Below, piece after piece: positions 44,364 through 54,323 of a stretch of 64,000 bases of DNA. Location of the stretch: positions 124,001 through 188,000 of the forward strand of contig NZ_JAABOP010000002.1 in NCBI RefSeq assembly GCF_010671595.1. Direction: 5' to 3'. The notes beneath the pieces were generated by a model, which was not told the origin of the DNA, did not search any database, and saw nothing but the letters and a program-made list of their open reading frames with translations. Source of the stretch: Muriicola jejuensis. Its GTDB lineage: Bacteria > Bacteroidota > Bacteroidia > Flavobacteriales > Flavobacteriaceae. A program made the position numbers and the translations under genes. How positions within the stretch are numbered: the first letter of the stretch is position 1; every line of letters begins with the position of its first letter.

Positions 44364-45290
44364 ATGAAAGTTACAATTGTAGGTGCCGGTGCCGTCGGGG
44401 CCAGTTGCGCAGAGTACATCGCTATCAAGGATTTTGCATCAGAAGTGGTCCTCCTGGATATCAAGGAAGGATATGCTGAAGGAAAGGCCATGGACCTTAT
44501 GCAAACCGCGTCCCTCAATGGGTTTGATACCAAGATATCAGGGACCACGGGCGACTATTCCAGGACCGCCAACAGTGACATCGCAGTGATTACCTCGGGC
44601 ATACCACGGAAACCCGGGATGACCAGGGAGGAACTGATCGGGATCAATGCCGGGATCGTTAAAGACGTTGCGGCCAACCTGATCAAACACTCACCCAATG
44701 TGATCCTTATCGTGGTGAGCAACCCTATGGATACCATGACCTACCTGGTCCACAAGATCACGGACCTGCCCAAGGAACGCATCATTGGGATGGGGGGTGC
44801 CCTGGACAGTGCGCGGTTCAAATACAGGCTGGCGGAAGCACTTGGTGCTCCGATCTCCGATGTGGACGGTATGGTCATTGGCGGGCACAGCGATACAGGG
44901 ATGGTGCCTCTGGCGAGGCATGCTACCAGGAACAGCGTAAAGGTCTCTGAATTCCTTTCTGCTGACCGCCTGTCACAAGTAGTGGAGGACACCAAGGTAG
45001 GAGGAGCCACCCTGACCAAGCTCCTAGGCACCAGTGCCTGGTATGCACCCGGAGCAGCAGTGTCTGCATTGGTGCAGGCCATAGCATGCGATCAGAAAAA
45101 ACTTTTCCCATGTTCGGTCCTCCTTAACGGGGAATACGATCTGAAGGATATCTGCATCGGAGTACCCGTTATCCTGGGCAGGAATGGGATCGAGAAGATC
45201 GTAAAGGTCGACCTCGACCAGGCTGAGAAGGACAAAATGCAGGAGAGCGCCGAAGGGGTAAGAAAGACCAACAGCCTGCTGCAGGTGTAA
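44364..45290 (+). CDS. mdh: Malate dehydrogenase
   Basis: 308 residues of the lactate-dehydrogenase-like malate dehydrogenase group found in Bacteroidota and Chlorobi. The NAD loop is GAGAVG (7-12), Asp32 selects NAD, the malate-binding arginines lie in PRKPGMTR (Arg82, Arg88), ALDSARFK gives Asp148 and Arg151, and the catalytic His175 is in GGHSDTGMVPL. It interconverts malate and oxaloacetate in the TCA cycle. A strong terminator follows the stop. Confidence 0.95.
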   Translation: MKVTIVGAGAVGASCAEYIAIKDFASEVVLLDIKEGYAEGKAMDLMQTASLNGFDTKISGTTGDYSRTANSDIAVITSGIPRKPGMTREELIGINAGIVKDVAANLIKHSPNVILIVVSNPMDTMTYLVHKITDLPKERIIGMGGALDSARFKYRLAEALGAPISDVDGMVIGGHSDTGMVPLARHATRNSVKVSEFLSADRLSQVVEDTKVGGATLTKLLGTSAWYAPGAAVSALVQAIACDQKKLFPCSVLLNGEYDLKDICIGVPVILGRNGIEKIVKVDLDQAEKDKMQESAEGVRKTNSLLQV

Positions 45291-45311
45291 AGAACCTCCT
45301 GAAACCAAGAG

Positions 45312-45341
45312 ATAAAGCGTTCCCGGGGAACGCTTTTTTTC
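45312..45341 (+). terminator. mdh terminator
   Basis: AAAGCGTTCCC and GGGGAACGCTTTTTTT form a near-perfect stem with a T-run. Confidence 0.85.
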
Positions 45342-45432
45342 TGCTTTGAAATCCGCGAAATCCACAGGATTCCCGGGCCGGGAAATGACCTATAAATCAT
45401 TCAAATAAATTGTCAGTTCCTCTTGGAAATGA

Positions 45433-45440
45433 TATATTTG
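45433..45440 (+). promoter_or_regulatory. Bacteroidota promoter (TTG ... TATATTTG) for secDF
   Basis: An exact TAnnTTTG match 40 bases before the ATG at 45481, with TTG at 45410-45412 20 bases upstream as a -33 element. This is the most complete promoter of the window. Confidence 0.6.
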
Positions 45441-45480
45441 CACGCTATTTACGGAATCCATCAATTAATTAAAAAATCAG

Positions 45481-48435
45481 ATGCAGAATAAAGGACTGAT
45501 AAAGCTTTTTGCTTTTTTGTTCGGGCTGGTAAGTATTTACCAACTCTCTTACACCTTCATTACCAGCAGGCTGGAGGATGAGGCAGAAACCTATGCCACC
45601 GCCAGGATCCCTTCTACGGAAGACAACTACGTGGCCCAACGCGAAGCCCTTGAAGCCAGGTACCTCGACTCCATAGGGGACAACACGGTGCTGGGATACA
45701 CCTCCTACAACGAAGCGAAAAAGAAGGAACTCAACAAGGGACTCGACCTGAAGGGGGGAATCAACGTGACCCTCCAGATATCCGTAAAGGACATCCTCAA
45801 AGGTCTCGCAGACAATACCAGGAACCCGGTCTTCAACAAGGCCCTGGCCGATGCCGACCAGGCTTCCAAGAACAGTGATGACACCTATCTAAACCTCTTT
45901 TTTGAGGCCTTTGACAATATCAAGGGAGATACCAAACTGGCATCGCCAGACATCTTCGGAAATAAAGGGCTCAGCGATGAGATCAACTTCCAGATGACCG
46001 ATGACCAGGTAAAACCCATCATCCGGAGGAAGATAGACGAATCTATCGTATCTGCCTTTGAGGTGCTCAGGGAACGGATCGACGGTTTTGGAGTAACCCA
46101 ACCCAACATCCAGAGGGAGGGTACTTCAGGGCGAATCCTGGTGGAACTGCCGGGAGCCAGGGATATCGCCAGGGCTCAGGACCTGCTTTCCAGTACCGCT
46201 CAGCTCGAATTCTGGGAAACATATGAGCCCGGGAATCAGAGCCTGATCAACTTCTTTATACAGGCCAACGAAAAACTGAAAACCCTCGTCGAGGATACAG
46301 GGGAAGAGCAGATCAAAGAGGCATCTGAGATCGATACCCTGCTATCAGACGTGGCTCAGGATTCTCTCGATCTGAATGCCGAGCGCAACCCCCTGTTTGA
46401 AAAAATGCAACTGAACGGTCCGGGCTATGCCATAGCGATCGCCGCCTTAAAAGATACCGCACAGATCGGTTCCTGGCTGCGCATGCCTGAGATCAGAAGA
46501 TTATTGCCGGCGGATGTGCAGTTCACCAAATTCCTTTGGGAACGCCCTTCTCAAAATTCTGAAGTAGCCGCCCTTTACGCCCTGAAATCGAACCGGGAAG
46601 GCGCACCGCGTATCAGCGGGGATGTGGTCAGTGATGCCCGCGACCAGTTCGACCAGTTCAACCGCCCCGCCGTGGGGATGGACATGAATGTCAGGGGAGC
46701 AAAGGAATGGGAAAAACTTACCAACGAGGCAAACCTCAACAATACAGGGATCGCCATCGTTCTGGATAACAAGGTCTACACCGCACCCGGTGTCTCTCAG
46801 GTCGGGGGGATCTCCGGAGGGAGTTCAGAGATTACGGGAACTTTTACCGTAAATGAGACCAAAGATATCGCCAACGTTTTGAGGGCCGGTAAATTACCTG
46901 CTTCAGCAGAGATTATCGACTCCTTTGTCGTAGGTCCATCTCTGGGTCAGGAGGCGATCGACAGCGGTTTTACCTCTTTCGTGATCGCCATGATCTTTGT
47001 ATTGATCTGGATGTTCTTCTACTACGGCAAGGCGGGGATCTTCTCCGATATCGCCCTGGTGTTCAACATAGTGCTGATCTTTGGCGTCCTGGCCAGTCTG
47101 GGTGCCGTACTTACCCTGCCCGGGATAGCCGGTATCGTCCTTACGATCGGTATGTCCGTGGATGCGAACGTACTTATCTTTGAACGGATCAAGGAAGAAA
47201 TCCACAAGGGGAAAGGCAAGGGACAGGCTATTAATGACGGATTCAATAACGCCTTATCCTCTATCCTGGATGCCAATATCACTACCGGCCTTACAGCCCT
47301 GATTCTCCTCGTGTTCGGATCAGGACCTATTAAAGGGTTTGCGACCACGCTGATCATAGGTATCCTTACCTCCCTGTTCACAGCGATCTTTATTACTCGC
47401 CTGCTGGTCGACTGGTATATATCAGGAAAAGGTCGCACACTTGCCTTTTCCACCGTTATCACCAAAAACCTGTTTACCAACGTAAACATTGATTTCCTCA
47501 GCAAGAGGAAGATTGCCTATATTATTTCGGGGATCATCGTCATCGCCGGGGTGGCTTCCCTGTTCACCAGGGGGCTCGACCAGGGTGTCGACTTCGTAGG
47601 GGGGCGTAATTATCAGATCCGCTTTGTAGATCCGGTAAACCCTTCTGAGATCACAAATGACCTCACGGCTGCCCTTGGAAGCGCCAGTGCAAAGACTTTT
47701 GGGGATGCCAACCAGATCATGGTCACTACCAAATACAAAGTAGATGCACAGGGAACCGAAGTAGACGATGAGATCCTGGGCATCCTGTACACTGCGCTTC
47801 AGAAATACCTTCCAGATGGGGCTACCTACGAGGACTTCGTTCCCGGGGGTAGCAACGAAGACATTGGGGTGATGAAATACAGAAAAGTAGGACCGACCAT
47901 TGCGGATGATATCAAGAAGAATGCGGTATGGGCCGTTCTGGGTTCCCTGGCCGTTGTCTTCCTTTATATCCTTCTGCGATTCCGCAAATGGCAGTTCTCC
48001 CTGGGTGCGGTGGCCGCTGTGTTCCACGACGTATTGATCGTACTGGGGGTCTTTTCTTTCTTCAGCATTTACATGCCCTTCAGCATGGAGATCGACCAGG
48101 CCTTTATAGCGGCTATTTTGACGGTGATCGGATACTCCCTGAACGATACAGTGGTGGTCTTTGACCGGATCCGGGAGATCGTCAGTGAGAAGGGATTCAA
48201 CGCGGGGATCAACATCAACGAGGCCCTTAACAGCACGTTGAGCCGTACCCTGAACACCTCCCTGACCACCTTGGTGGTGCTCCTTGCGATCTTTATCTTC
48301 GGGGGGGAGACCCTTCGCGGATTCATGTTCGCGATGATCGTGGGAATTGTGGTGGGTACCTATTCGTCCCTGTTCATTGCCACACCTGTGATGTTCGATA
48401 CCCTGAGGGAAAAAATCTCCAAGAGGAACAAATAA
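45481..48435 (+). CDS. secDF: Protein translocase subunit SecDF (fused)
   Basis: 984 residues joining SecD (about 1-640) and SecF (about 650-984), the usual form in Bacteroidota. The SecD part has LDLKGGINVTLQ, the long P1 domain, AAELxG-like GRILVELPGARD, and membrane motifs such as GMSVDANVLIFERIKEEI; the SecF part has GVDFVGGRNYQIRF and GYSLNDTVVVFDRIRE. The complex uses the proton gradient to pull proteins out of SecYEG on the periplasmic side. Twelve membrane helices are predicted. A terminator follows the stop. Confidence 0.95.
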   Translation: MQNKGLIKLFAFLFGLVSIYQLSYTFITSRLEDEAETYATARIPSTEDNYVAQREALEARYLDSIGDNTVLGYTSYNEAKKKELNKGLDLKGGINVTLQISVKDILKGLADNTRNPVFNKALADADQASKNSDDTYLNLFFEAFDNIKGDTKLASPDIFGNKGLSDEINFQMTDDQVKPIIRRKIDESIVSAFEVLRERIDGFGVTQPNIQREGTSGRILVELPGARDIARAQDLLSSTAQLEFWETYEPGNQSLINFFIQANEKLKTLVEDTGEEQIKEASEIDTLLSDVAQDSLDLNAERNPLFEKMQLNGPGYAIAIAALKDTAQIGSWLRMPEIRRLLPADVQFTKFLWERPSQNSEVAALYALKSNREGAPRISGDVVSDARDQFDQFNRPAVGMDMNVRGAKEWEKLTNEANLNNTGIAIVLDNKVYTAPGVSQVGGISGGSSEITGTFTVNETKDIANVLRAGKLPASAEIIDSFVVGPSLGQEAIDSGFTSFVIAMIFVLIWMFFYYGKAGIFSDIALVFNIVLIFGVLASLGAVLTLPGIAGIVLTIGMSVDANVLIFERIKEEIHKGKGKGQAINDGFNNALSSILDANITTGLTALILLVFGSGPIKGFATTLIIGILTSLFTAIFITRLLVDWYISGKGRTLAFSTVITKNLFTNVNIDFLSKRKIAYIISGIIVIAGVASLFTRGLDQGVDFVGGRNYQIRFVDPVNPSEITNDLTAALGSASAKTFGDANQIMVTTKYKVDAQGTEVDDEILGILYTALQKYLPDGATYEDFVPGGSNEDIGVMKYRKVGPTIADDIKKNAVWAVLGSLAVVFLYILLRFRKWQFSLGAVAAVFHDVLIVLGVFSFFSIYMPFSMEIDQAFIAAILTVIGYSLNDTVVVFDRIREIVSEKGFNAGININEALNSTLSRTLNTSLTTLVVLLAIFIFGGETLRGFMFAMIVGIVVGTYSSLFIATPVMFDTLREKISKRNK

Positions 48436-48436
48436 A

Positions 48437-48467
48437 AAGAAACCGCTCAATCGAGCGGTTTTTTTAT
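48437..48467. terminator. Bidirectional terminator between secDF and STAS-like gene
   Basis: AAACCGCTC-AATC-GAGCGGTTT with A and T runs on either side; it extends a few bases into the 3' end of the minus-strand gene. Confidence 0.85.
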
Positions 48468-48841
48468 GCGAGTAACCACTTCCGGGCTTCCCGTTTATTG
48501 AGGAAGAGTTTCATCTCATACCCCAGGTTGTTCATAACGGTCTCCGTGAATGATAGGTGGTTGAACTGCTCCTGGTTTTTGACCACAACAGATAGCTTGT
48601 AATCCGGGACCCACCCCATATTGGCGGCCGCATCCACCAGGTTGAATTTGGAAGAGGTGGAATGCTGTCCTTCGAGGTCTAAAAATGCCAGCACCAGGTG
48701 TCTGTCTGTCGACCTGCAGAGGGAAGCAATGGTAGACCAGCGTTCCTTGGCCTCCCTTAATTCATTGCCTTCCACTATGGTACCTTTGACATGCACCTCC
48801 AGGTATTCGGGCAGTACCCTGTGTTCTATGGTATACGGCAT
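48464..48841 (-). CDS. STAS/SpoIIAA-like small protein
   Basis: 125 residues, cytoplasmic. It begins with strand-rich MPYTIEHRVLPEYLEVHVKGTIVEGNE, then HLVLAFLDLEGQHST, and ends KLFLNKREARKWLLA. Strand order and the C-terminal helix resemble SpoIIAA-like STAS domains that Bacteroidota encode as stand-alone proteins. No conserved phosphorylatable serine is obvious. Function is unknown. Confidence 0.6.
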   Translation of the reverse strand: MPYTIEHRVLPEYLEVHVKGTIVEGNELREAKERWSTIASLCRSTDRHLVLAFLDLEGQHSTSSKFNLVDAAANMGWVPDYKLSVVVKNQEQFNHLSFTETVMNNLGYEMKLFLNKREARKWLLA

Positions 48842-48879
48842 TTCTCAGCGATTTTCCTTGAAAATATAAAAAAGAGACC

Positions 48880-50109
48880 TCACCTCAAAATTATTCCTTC
48901 GGAGCCGGCCTCGGTAGGGTTCAGTTGCAGAATGCCCCGGGGCTTAAGTTCGGGTTCTTCCCTGTGAGATACGAATAGAACCGCGGTATGGCTCTCTGTC
49001 GCCATTTTGTTGACAAGGTGAACCACCAGTTCAGCGGCGTGGTCGTCCAAATCGGCCGTAGGTTCATCCAGGATGAGGAGTAAGGGGTGTTTGATCATAG
49101 CTCTGGCACACATGACCAGTCGTTGTTGCCCTTTACTCAGGTCGTGAAAGTAGGTGTTTTTACTTTCTGTCAGGCCCAGGAGTTCGAGCCAGGAACCGGC
49201 CAGGTCCTTTTGTTTTTCCGTAGGAATTGTATATAGTCCAATGGAGTCGACCAGACCGGAGATCAGCATCTGTTCCAGGGTGTGGTATCCCCGAAACCGG
49301 TCCGTGAGGGAAGGAGTGATATAGCCTATGTGCTGTTTGATATCCCACACGCTTTCTCCACTGCCTTTGCGATTCCCGAAGAGGTAGATCTCCTGTCCGT
49401 ATGCCTTGGGACTGTCGCCTGTGATAAGCGATAAAAGTGTGGTCTTCCCGCTCCCATTAGGTCCTCTCAGTTCCCAGAAATCTCCCGGTGCGATCTTCCA
49501 GGTGATCCTGTCGAGGACTTTCCTGTCCCCAAAGGATACGGATACATCTCTAAGTTCTATAAGGAAAGGGTCTGTATTTACCCTGGTTTCAGGGGCAGGG
49601 GGCAGGGCAGTGGGGAAGGGATCATTTCCGGGGCCTTCTTTTTCAGGATGTTTCAGCCACATGAGCTCTCCACCTTCCCAGCGGGCCCTTTTGTCAATAA
49701 ATGGCAGGAGGTCCGATCTCCGGCTCAGGATCTGGATCAGGGAAGTGGAGTCTGCAAGTACTGTGATCTTTCCCACAAGGTCATCCCGGGAACCCCTGTC
49801 GAGGTTGTCAAAGGCGTTGTCGAGGATAAGATATTCCGGCTGCTGCTCCATGAGATACCTGAACAGCGCCTTTTTCCGCTCTCCGCTCGACATGGACTGA
49901 AGGCTCTGTTCCGTTTCCCTCGCGAGCACTTTTCGGTCATGCCTCAGTTCTTCTTCCATCCACCTTAGTATTTCCGAGGTCGAAAAAAGAGCTCCTTTTT
50001 TGTGTTCCAGCTCCTCAAAACCCGAGGGCATTGGCCCGTTAAGTAGCCTTTCCAGCAAAGGGGCTGTGGGGGATTCGTTGTCCGTAAATATGGCCCAGTG
50101 TGAGATCAA
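48880..50109 (-). CDS. ModF/PhrA-like tandem ABC ATPase with degenerate first domain
   Basis: 409 residues with two nucleotide-binding domains and no membrane domain. The second (about 183-405) is complete: Walker A GPNGSGKTT, signature LSKGQQRLV, Walker B LLILDEP. The first (1-150) has a signature-like SMSSGERKKA and Walker B YLILDNAFDNLD but no Walker A loop; its N-terminus HWAIFTDNESPTAPLLERLL is where the P-loop should be. This matches ModF-like proteins in Bacteroidota, of unknown role, thought to sense or regulate rather than transport. ATP binding at one site only is inferred. Confidence 0.8.
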   Translation of the reverse strand: MISHWAIFTDNESPTAPLLERLLNGPMPSGFEELEHKKGALFSTSEILRWMEEELRHDRKVLARETEQSLQSMSSGERKKALFRYLMEQQPEYLILDNAFDNLDRGSRDDLVGKITVLADSTSLIQILSRRSDLLPFIDKRARWEGGELMWLKHPEKEGPGNDPFPTALPPAPETRVNTDPFLIELRDVSVSFGDRKVLDRITWKIAPGDFWELRGPNGSGKTTLLSLITGDSPKAYGQEIYLFGNRKGSGESVWDIKQHIGYITPSLTDRFRGYHTLEQMLISGLVDSIGLYTIPTEKQKDLAGSWLELLGLTESKNTYFHDLSKGQQRLVMCARAMIKHPLLLILDEPTADLDDHAAELVVHLVNKMATESHTAVLFVSHREEPELKPRGILQLNPTEAGSEGIILR

Positions 50110-50223
50110 TTGGAGTCAGTTGTAGTGTGAACCCCTGCAAGGGGTGCGACTGCAAATATAAGCCTTCGGCATAAAGTTCAGTCTTGGGATACGTACAGCT
50201 TCGGGTTCCGTGAACCTTTCTTT

Positions 50224-52731
50224 TCAGAAGTTAAACCTCAGGACGGCATTTGGGGTCAGGCCCAGGGAATTTTGTGAAAAGGCCCTGGCCTCCCCTGTAC
50301 CGGCCACACGATAGAAACGACTCACCGTATTTTCCCTGTCAAACAGATTCCAAATGGAGAAGCCTACCTGGGCATTGGTACCGGGTGCTGGTACAAAAGC
50401 ATAAAGGGCGGATATATCTACCCGCATATAATCGTTAAGCCTGTCGGAGTTACTGGAAAGGAAATTCACCTCACCGTTTTGCACGGGTTGGACCTCATCT
50501 GGCTGGGTAGCGGGTTTTCCGGTTCGCCAGTTCCACCCGGCGGCCAGCCTCAGGTGATCAGATTCATAACTGACCCCAAGGGTCAGGGCATGGGTGATAT
50601 CGTAATTGTTCGGGAAAACGCGTTCCGGCAGCGTTTCAAAGGTATAATCCGAATCGAGAAGGGAATAGCTGAACCAGGCACTGACATCCGCGAATTGTTT
50701 TCTCAAAAGGAAGTCCATTCCCATGGCCTCGTACCTCCCTATGGCTTTTGTAAATTCATACTGGTTCTGGAATCCCTGACTTTGGGCCGTGATCCCGTCC
50801 ACTTCCTTGTAGTAGCCCACTGCATTCAAAAGCCATCCGGATCTGTTGAAACTAAGGCCTGCAGATCCCTGTTTGCTGGTGATCACCGGGATCTCCCCTT
50901 CATCTGCCAGTTGCCATCTCCTCTTTTCGATTCCCAAAAAGTCGTTCTGAAAATTGATCACCTGGGAGGTGTTCTGATGCTTGAATTCTCCCAGGATCTC
51001 CAGGTTGAATCCTTCCGAGATCCTCTGATTGAAACTCATTCGGGGTTCCAGGATGGTCCTGTTGAACTTGTCCAGGTAATTGACCCTAAGGCCCACATTC
51101 GCCCGGGTACCCCGATCCGGGGAGAAATACCCCAGGGAGGTATATCCGCTTTTTACCCTCAGTACATTCCCTTCCAGCCTTCTGAATACAGGATCGTCCA
51201 CGTCATCCAGATTGGTGACCTTGGTCTCTGTGAAATGGTAGCCGGAATTCCATTGCCATTGCTCATTTAACCTCATTGTCGCCTGGAGCCTGGCAGAGGT
51301 TTCCGATACCTTGTTCTCCTGCAAAAAACGCTGGTCATCAGCGATATTGGCATTAATGGCCCTCAGGGTATAGTCCGTATTGTAGATCTGCAGTTCTGTG
51401 CTGATCCTGTCATTCCATTGGCGTTCGTACTGGAGTCCGCCCGCGACGGTCCCCTGGGTAAGGCTGCTTTCCCGGGATACGGGGGTATTGCCGATATCGG
51501 CATTCTCGTTAAAGACCAGCTCGTTTTCGGCCAAAATGAAATTCAACCGTACCTTATCCCTCTCGGAGACCTTCCAGAGCCATCTCAGGGAGGTGTCGTA
51601 AAAATCGAAAGCCTGGTCCGAATTGATCACATTCCCTACATTGTTCTCCACTTCCGTATCCTGTGAGATCCTGGAGAAGTATTCCGTATACGTCGGACTT
51701 TCGACAAAATCATTGATGGCCTTCCTGGCTGCGACCTGTATGGAGGAGGAGGCACCCAGGGGGGTATCCACAAATCCGCTGACATCGATAAAATTCACGC
51801 CCAGGGAACCCGAAAAATCCCGGTTGACCTGCTCATCGGTCTCCATGGAGATCGTCCCTGAGACCCCGTCTGTAAGCTTGACTGGTGATCCGTTCTTGCG
51901 CAGGGACACATGCTGGGTGATCATAGGGTTAAACATGGAAATGAGGCCAAAGAAATGACCCGACTGGTACATCTTGATTCCATCCCACAATATGAGGTTC
52001 TGATCGTTGGTCCCACCCCGGATATTGATGTCGGAGACCGTCTCGTTCACACTCTGGATCCCGGGAAAAGCCTGAACCGCCTGTAATACATCGGTCTCAA
52101 TGAGTCCGGGCAGGATGGTAAACCGGTCGAAGTCGATTTCATAAGACCCGTCATCCAGCTGGTCTATACCCCGTATCAGGTAATCGTACAACACGATCTC
52201 GGCGAGCTGAAGTTGTTGCGGGATCATATAAAAGTCCCGACAGGCTGAGGAGGAGGACCTGCCAACCACCTCTTCCCAGTCGCGGTATCCTATGAACCGG
52301 ATGGTCATAGGACTGCTTTCTCCTTCAAAATCCAGTTCAAAATAGCCGTTTTCGTCGGAAATGGTAGATTCCATATTGCTCTGAATGGTAGCAAAGGGGA
52401 GGGGATCGCCGGTGTTCCGGTCTTTGAGGAAACCACAAAACGGGCTGATGCTCCGTTTTACAGAAAAAAAGTTGTTGGGTAACTCCGAGAAGACCAGTCC
52501 GCTTTTCTCAGACAGGTAGGCAAGAATCTCCTCTATGCCCCATTCCAGGTCGGGCGGGGTGACCTCAATGCCTTCCACGGTATCAGAAGCGTAGTTGAAG
52601 CGGTATCCCTTTGCGCGGGTCACCTCTTCAAGGACCTCTTTTAAGGGCGCTCTGTCTTGAGTCGGTTGTGAAAAGGAGTATATCCCAAAGCAAAGAAAGG
52701 AGACAAGGAGGAGGTAATGCTTACTTTTCAC
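50224..52731 (-). CDS. TonB-dependent receptor with STN and carboxypeptidase-regulatory-like domains
   Basis: 835 residues with a signal peptide (1-21, ending SFSQ). An STN (secretin/TonB N-terminal) domain covers about 25-92, a carboxypeptidase-regulatory-like beta-sandwich follows (CGFLKDRNTGDPLPFATIQ, ISDENGYFEL), then the plug (DVLQAVQAFPGIQSV, INIRGGTNDQNLILWDGI) and a 22-stranded barrel ending in RFNF. The STN domain signals ligand status to a FecR-type protein. The FecR gene upstream overlaps its start by 11 bases, and an ECF sigma gene precedes that, so this is a cell-surface-signalling transport operon. The ligand is unknown; no SusD partner is present, arguing against a SusCD glycan system. 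Confidence 0.88.
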   Translation of the reverse strand: MKSKHYLLLVSFLCFGIYSFSQPTQDRAPLKEVLEEVTRAKGYRFNYASDTVEGIEVTPPDLEWGIEEILAYLSEKSGLVFSELPNNFFSVKRSISPFCGFLKDRNTGDPLPFATIQSNMESTISDENGYFELDFEGESSPMTIRFIGYRDWEEVVGRSSSSACRDFYMIPQQLQLAEIVLYDYLIRGIDQLDDGSYEIDFDRFTILPGLIETDVLQAVQAFPGIQSVNETVSDINIRGGTNDQNLILWDGIKMYQSGHFFGLISMFNPMITQHVSLRKNGSPVKLTDGVSGTISMETDEQVNRDFSGSLGVNFIDVSGFVDTPLGASSSIQVAARKAINDFVESPTYTEYFSRISQDTEVENNVGNVINSDQAFDFYDTSLRWLWKVSERDKVRLNFILAENELVFNENADIGNTPVSRESSLTQGTVAGGLQYERQWNDRISTELQIYNTDYTLRAINANIADDQRFLQENKVSETSARLQATMRLNEQWQWNSGYHFTETKVTNLDDVDDPVFRRLEGNVLRVKSGYTSLGYFSPDRGTRANVGLRVNYLDKFNRTILEPRMSFNQRISEGFNLEILGEFKHQNTSQVINFQNDFLGIEKRRWQLADEGEIPVITSKQGSAGLSFNRSGWLLNAVGYYKEVDGITAQSQGFQNQYEFTKAIGRYEAMGMDFLLRKQFADVSAWFSYSLLDSDYTFETLPERVFPNNYDITHALTLGVSYESDHLRLAAGWNWRTGKPATQPDEVQPVQNGEVNFLSSNSDRLNDYMRVDISALYAFVPAPGTNAQVGFSIWNLFDRENTVSRFYRVAGTGEARAFSQNSLGLTPNAVLRFNF

Positions 52732-53632
52732 TGGATGTCAGGATCACCTTGTTGTTATCAGAAAGGCTGTATGTAAGACCCAGTGGTTCGGCCACAGACC
52801 TCAGAGCGTCTTCCAGGTCGCCGTGTACGAATCCTCCCGTAAACCTAGTATCACCGGGCACATCTTCCAGGATCACCTCTATGTCGAATTGCCTTTCGAG
52901 TTCGGCGATGACCTCGTAAAGGGGAATATCCTGGAATTCACTGATATCATCAGGCCACTGGGGACCTTTCAATGAGGTCTGGCCCCTGGTAACAGTGCCG
53001 TTCAGGAAGCTGAGCCTCTCACCAGCCCGGAGTTCCTCCGTGTGGTTTCCCGAGACTACCTTTACATGTCCTTCGTAACAGATCACCTCAAAGGTTGAAG
53101 CGCGTTGTTTTACATTGAATTCGGTACCCAGGACAAAGACCGTTCCCAGAGGGGTAACGACGTCAAAACGGGATCCTTTGGCTACGTCAAAGAAGGCTTC
53201 TCCTTTCAGTTCAAGGGATCGATGGTCTTTCCAGTTCTTTTTATTATAGGTGATCTCACTCAGGGCGTTGAGCACTACGCGGGAGTCGTCCGGCAATTCG
53301 AGCGTGGTCTTTTGTGCGGCCAGGGTCTCTACCCTGACTTCGGAAGGAAATGCAAAGAAATAAAACAGGGCGAAACCTATCACAAATACACTGGCGATCC
53401 TAAGGAGCCATGTCGTGGGATGCAGTTTCCTGACCGGAACATCACGATCCCGGATCCTTTTTTCGAGGGACTCGAAATCGGTTGGATTCGAAAAATGCGC
53501 TGCCTTGAAGCAGGAAGCATCTCTGATCAACTGCTCGTAAAACGGATACGTCTCCGTCTTCTGAAAAGCTTCCTTTTCAGCATCTGTCAGGCTGTCGTTC
53601 AACCACTTTTCCAAGAGGGCTTTCTCGTCCAT
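52721..53632 (-). CDS. FecR-family anti-sigma/sigma regulator
   Basis: 303 residues. An N-terminal cytoplasmic segment of about 80 residues (MDEKALLEKWLNDSLTDAEKE) is followed by one membrane helix (about 83-101), a periplasmic FecR domain (LPDDSRVVLNALSEITYNK, GEAFFDVAK, PLGTVFVLGTEFNVKQR) and a C-terminal STN-like DUF4974 domain (ISEFQDIPLYEVIAELERQF). It relays the receptor signal to the sigma factor. The stop overlaps the receptor start by 11 bases; the sigma gene is 48 bases upstream. Confidence 0.9.
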   Translation of the reverse strand: MDEKALLEKWLNDSLTDAEKEAFQKTETYPFYEQLIRDASCFKAAHFSNPTDFESLEKRIRDRDVPVRKLHPTTWLLRIASVFVIGFALFYFFAFPSEVRVETLAAQKTTLELPDDSRVVLNALSEITYNKKNWKDHRSLELKGEAFFDVAKGSRFDVVTPLGTVFVLGTEFNVKQRASTFEVICYEGHVKVVSGNHTEELRAGERLSFLNGTVTRGQTSLKGPQWPDDISEFQDIPLYEVIAELERQFDIEVILEDVPGDTRFTGGFVHGDLEDALRSVAEPLGLTYSLSDNNKVILTSSEK

Positions 53633-53680
53633 GATTCTTTGTTCTTACCTATATAACAATTTAGTCTCCCAAATTCCTGA

Positions 53681-54205
53681 TTATTTTATCCGAAAATTTT
53701 CAAGTTCCTCCTTCAGCACGGCAAAAGCCGAATAAATACGGTACTCCACCACCTTTCGCGTGACCCCCAGAATTTCAGCTATTTCCTCGTGTTTCTTCCC
53801 TTCCACCTTGTTGAGCAGAAAAGCCACCCGTTGCTCTTCGGTCAGCTTGCCCAGGGTCTGTTGGTACTTCTTGAAGTACTGTTCTTTCTGCATCAGGAAT
53901 TCAGGGTCCTCGCGGGTGATATCTGCCGGTTTTTCAGACCGATACCGGAGTACAACCTTGTGGTGTTTGATATCGTTCAGGACATTGTTGTTGGCTACCT
54001 TATATAAAAATGCCCTGGCCTTTGAGTATACAACATTCTTACAGTTCTCCCAAAGTGCGATAAAGGCCTCCTGGGTCTTGTCTCCCGGATGGCAGGTCTC
54101 TCCGTACTTATAATACAGGTAGTTGTGCAGTTCCCGGGCATACATCTCATGCAACCTTTTATAGGTCTCTTCCAGGCATACGTTTTCAGTGGATTCGTTG
54201 GTCAA
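53681..54205 (-). CDS. ECF-type RNA polymerase sigma factor
   Basis: 174 residues. Region 2 lies near ELHNYLYYKYGETCHPGDKTQEAFIALWENC and region 4 near EQRVAFLLNKVEGKKHEEIAEILGVTRKVVEYRIYSAF, the normal two-domain ECF layout. It is first in the minus-strand operon with fecR and the TonB receptor. The 118 bases to the divergent acidic lipoprotein gene are AT-rich and include a near -7 box TATCTTTA on the minus strand about 25 bases upstream. Confidence 0.9.
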   Translation of the reverse strand: MTNESTENVCLEETYKRLHEMYARELHNYLYYKYGETCHPGDKTQEAFIALWENCKNVVYSKARAFLYKVANNNVLNDIKHHKVVLRYRSEKPADITREDPEFLMQKEQYFKKYQQTLGKLTEEQRVAFLLNKVEGKKHEEIAEILGVTRKVVEYRIYSAFAVLKEELENFRIK

Positions 54206-54323
54206 AACAATTTCAATAAGACTGCGTTAAAGATAAAAATTAAAATTTCTCAATTTTTTTTCAGGAGAAATGAAGCTTGAGTTGTTTTAAGGGTAAACAG
54301 TTTAATTTAAATCTTATTATGCT

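Noticed and set aside
50110-50223. GGTTC/GAACC hairpin as terminator of the TonB receptor gene
   Set aside because: The stem is short and no T-run follows on the minus strand.
53105-53656. Plus-strand frame of 183 residues opposite fecR
   Set aside because: It is the mirror of a clearly recognised FecR coding region.
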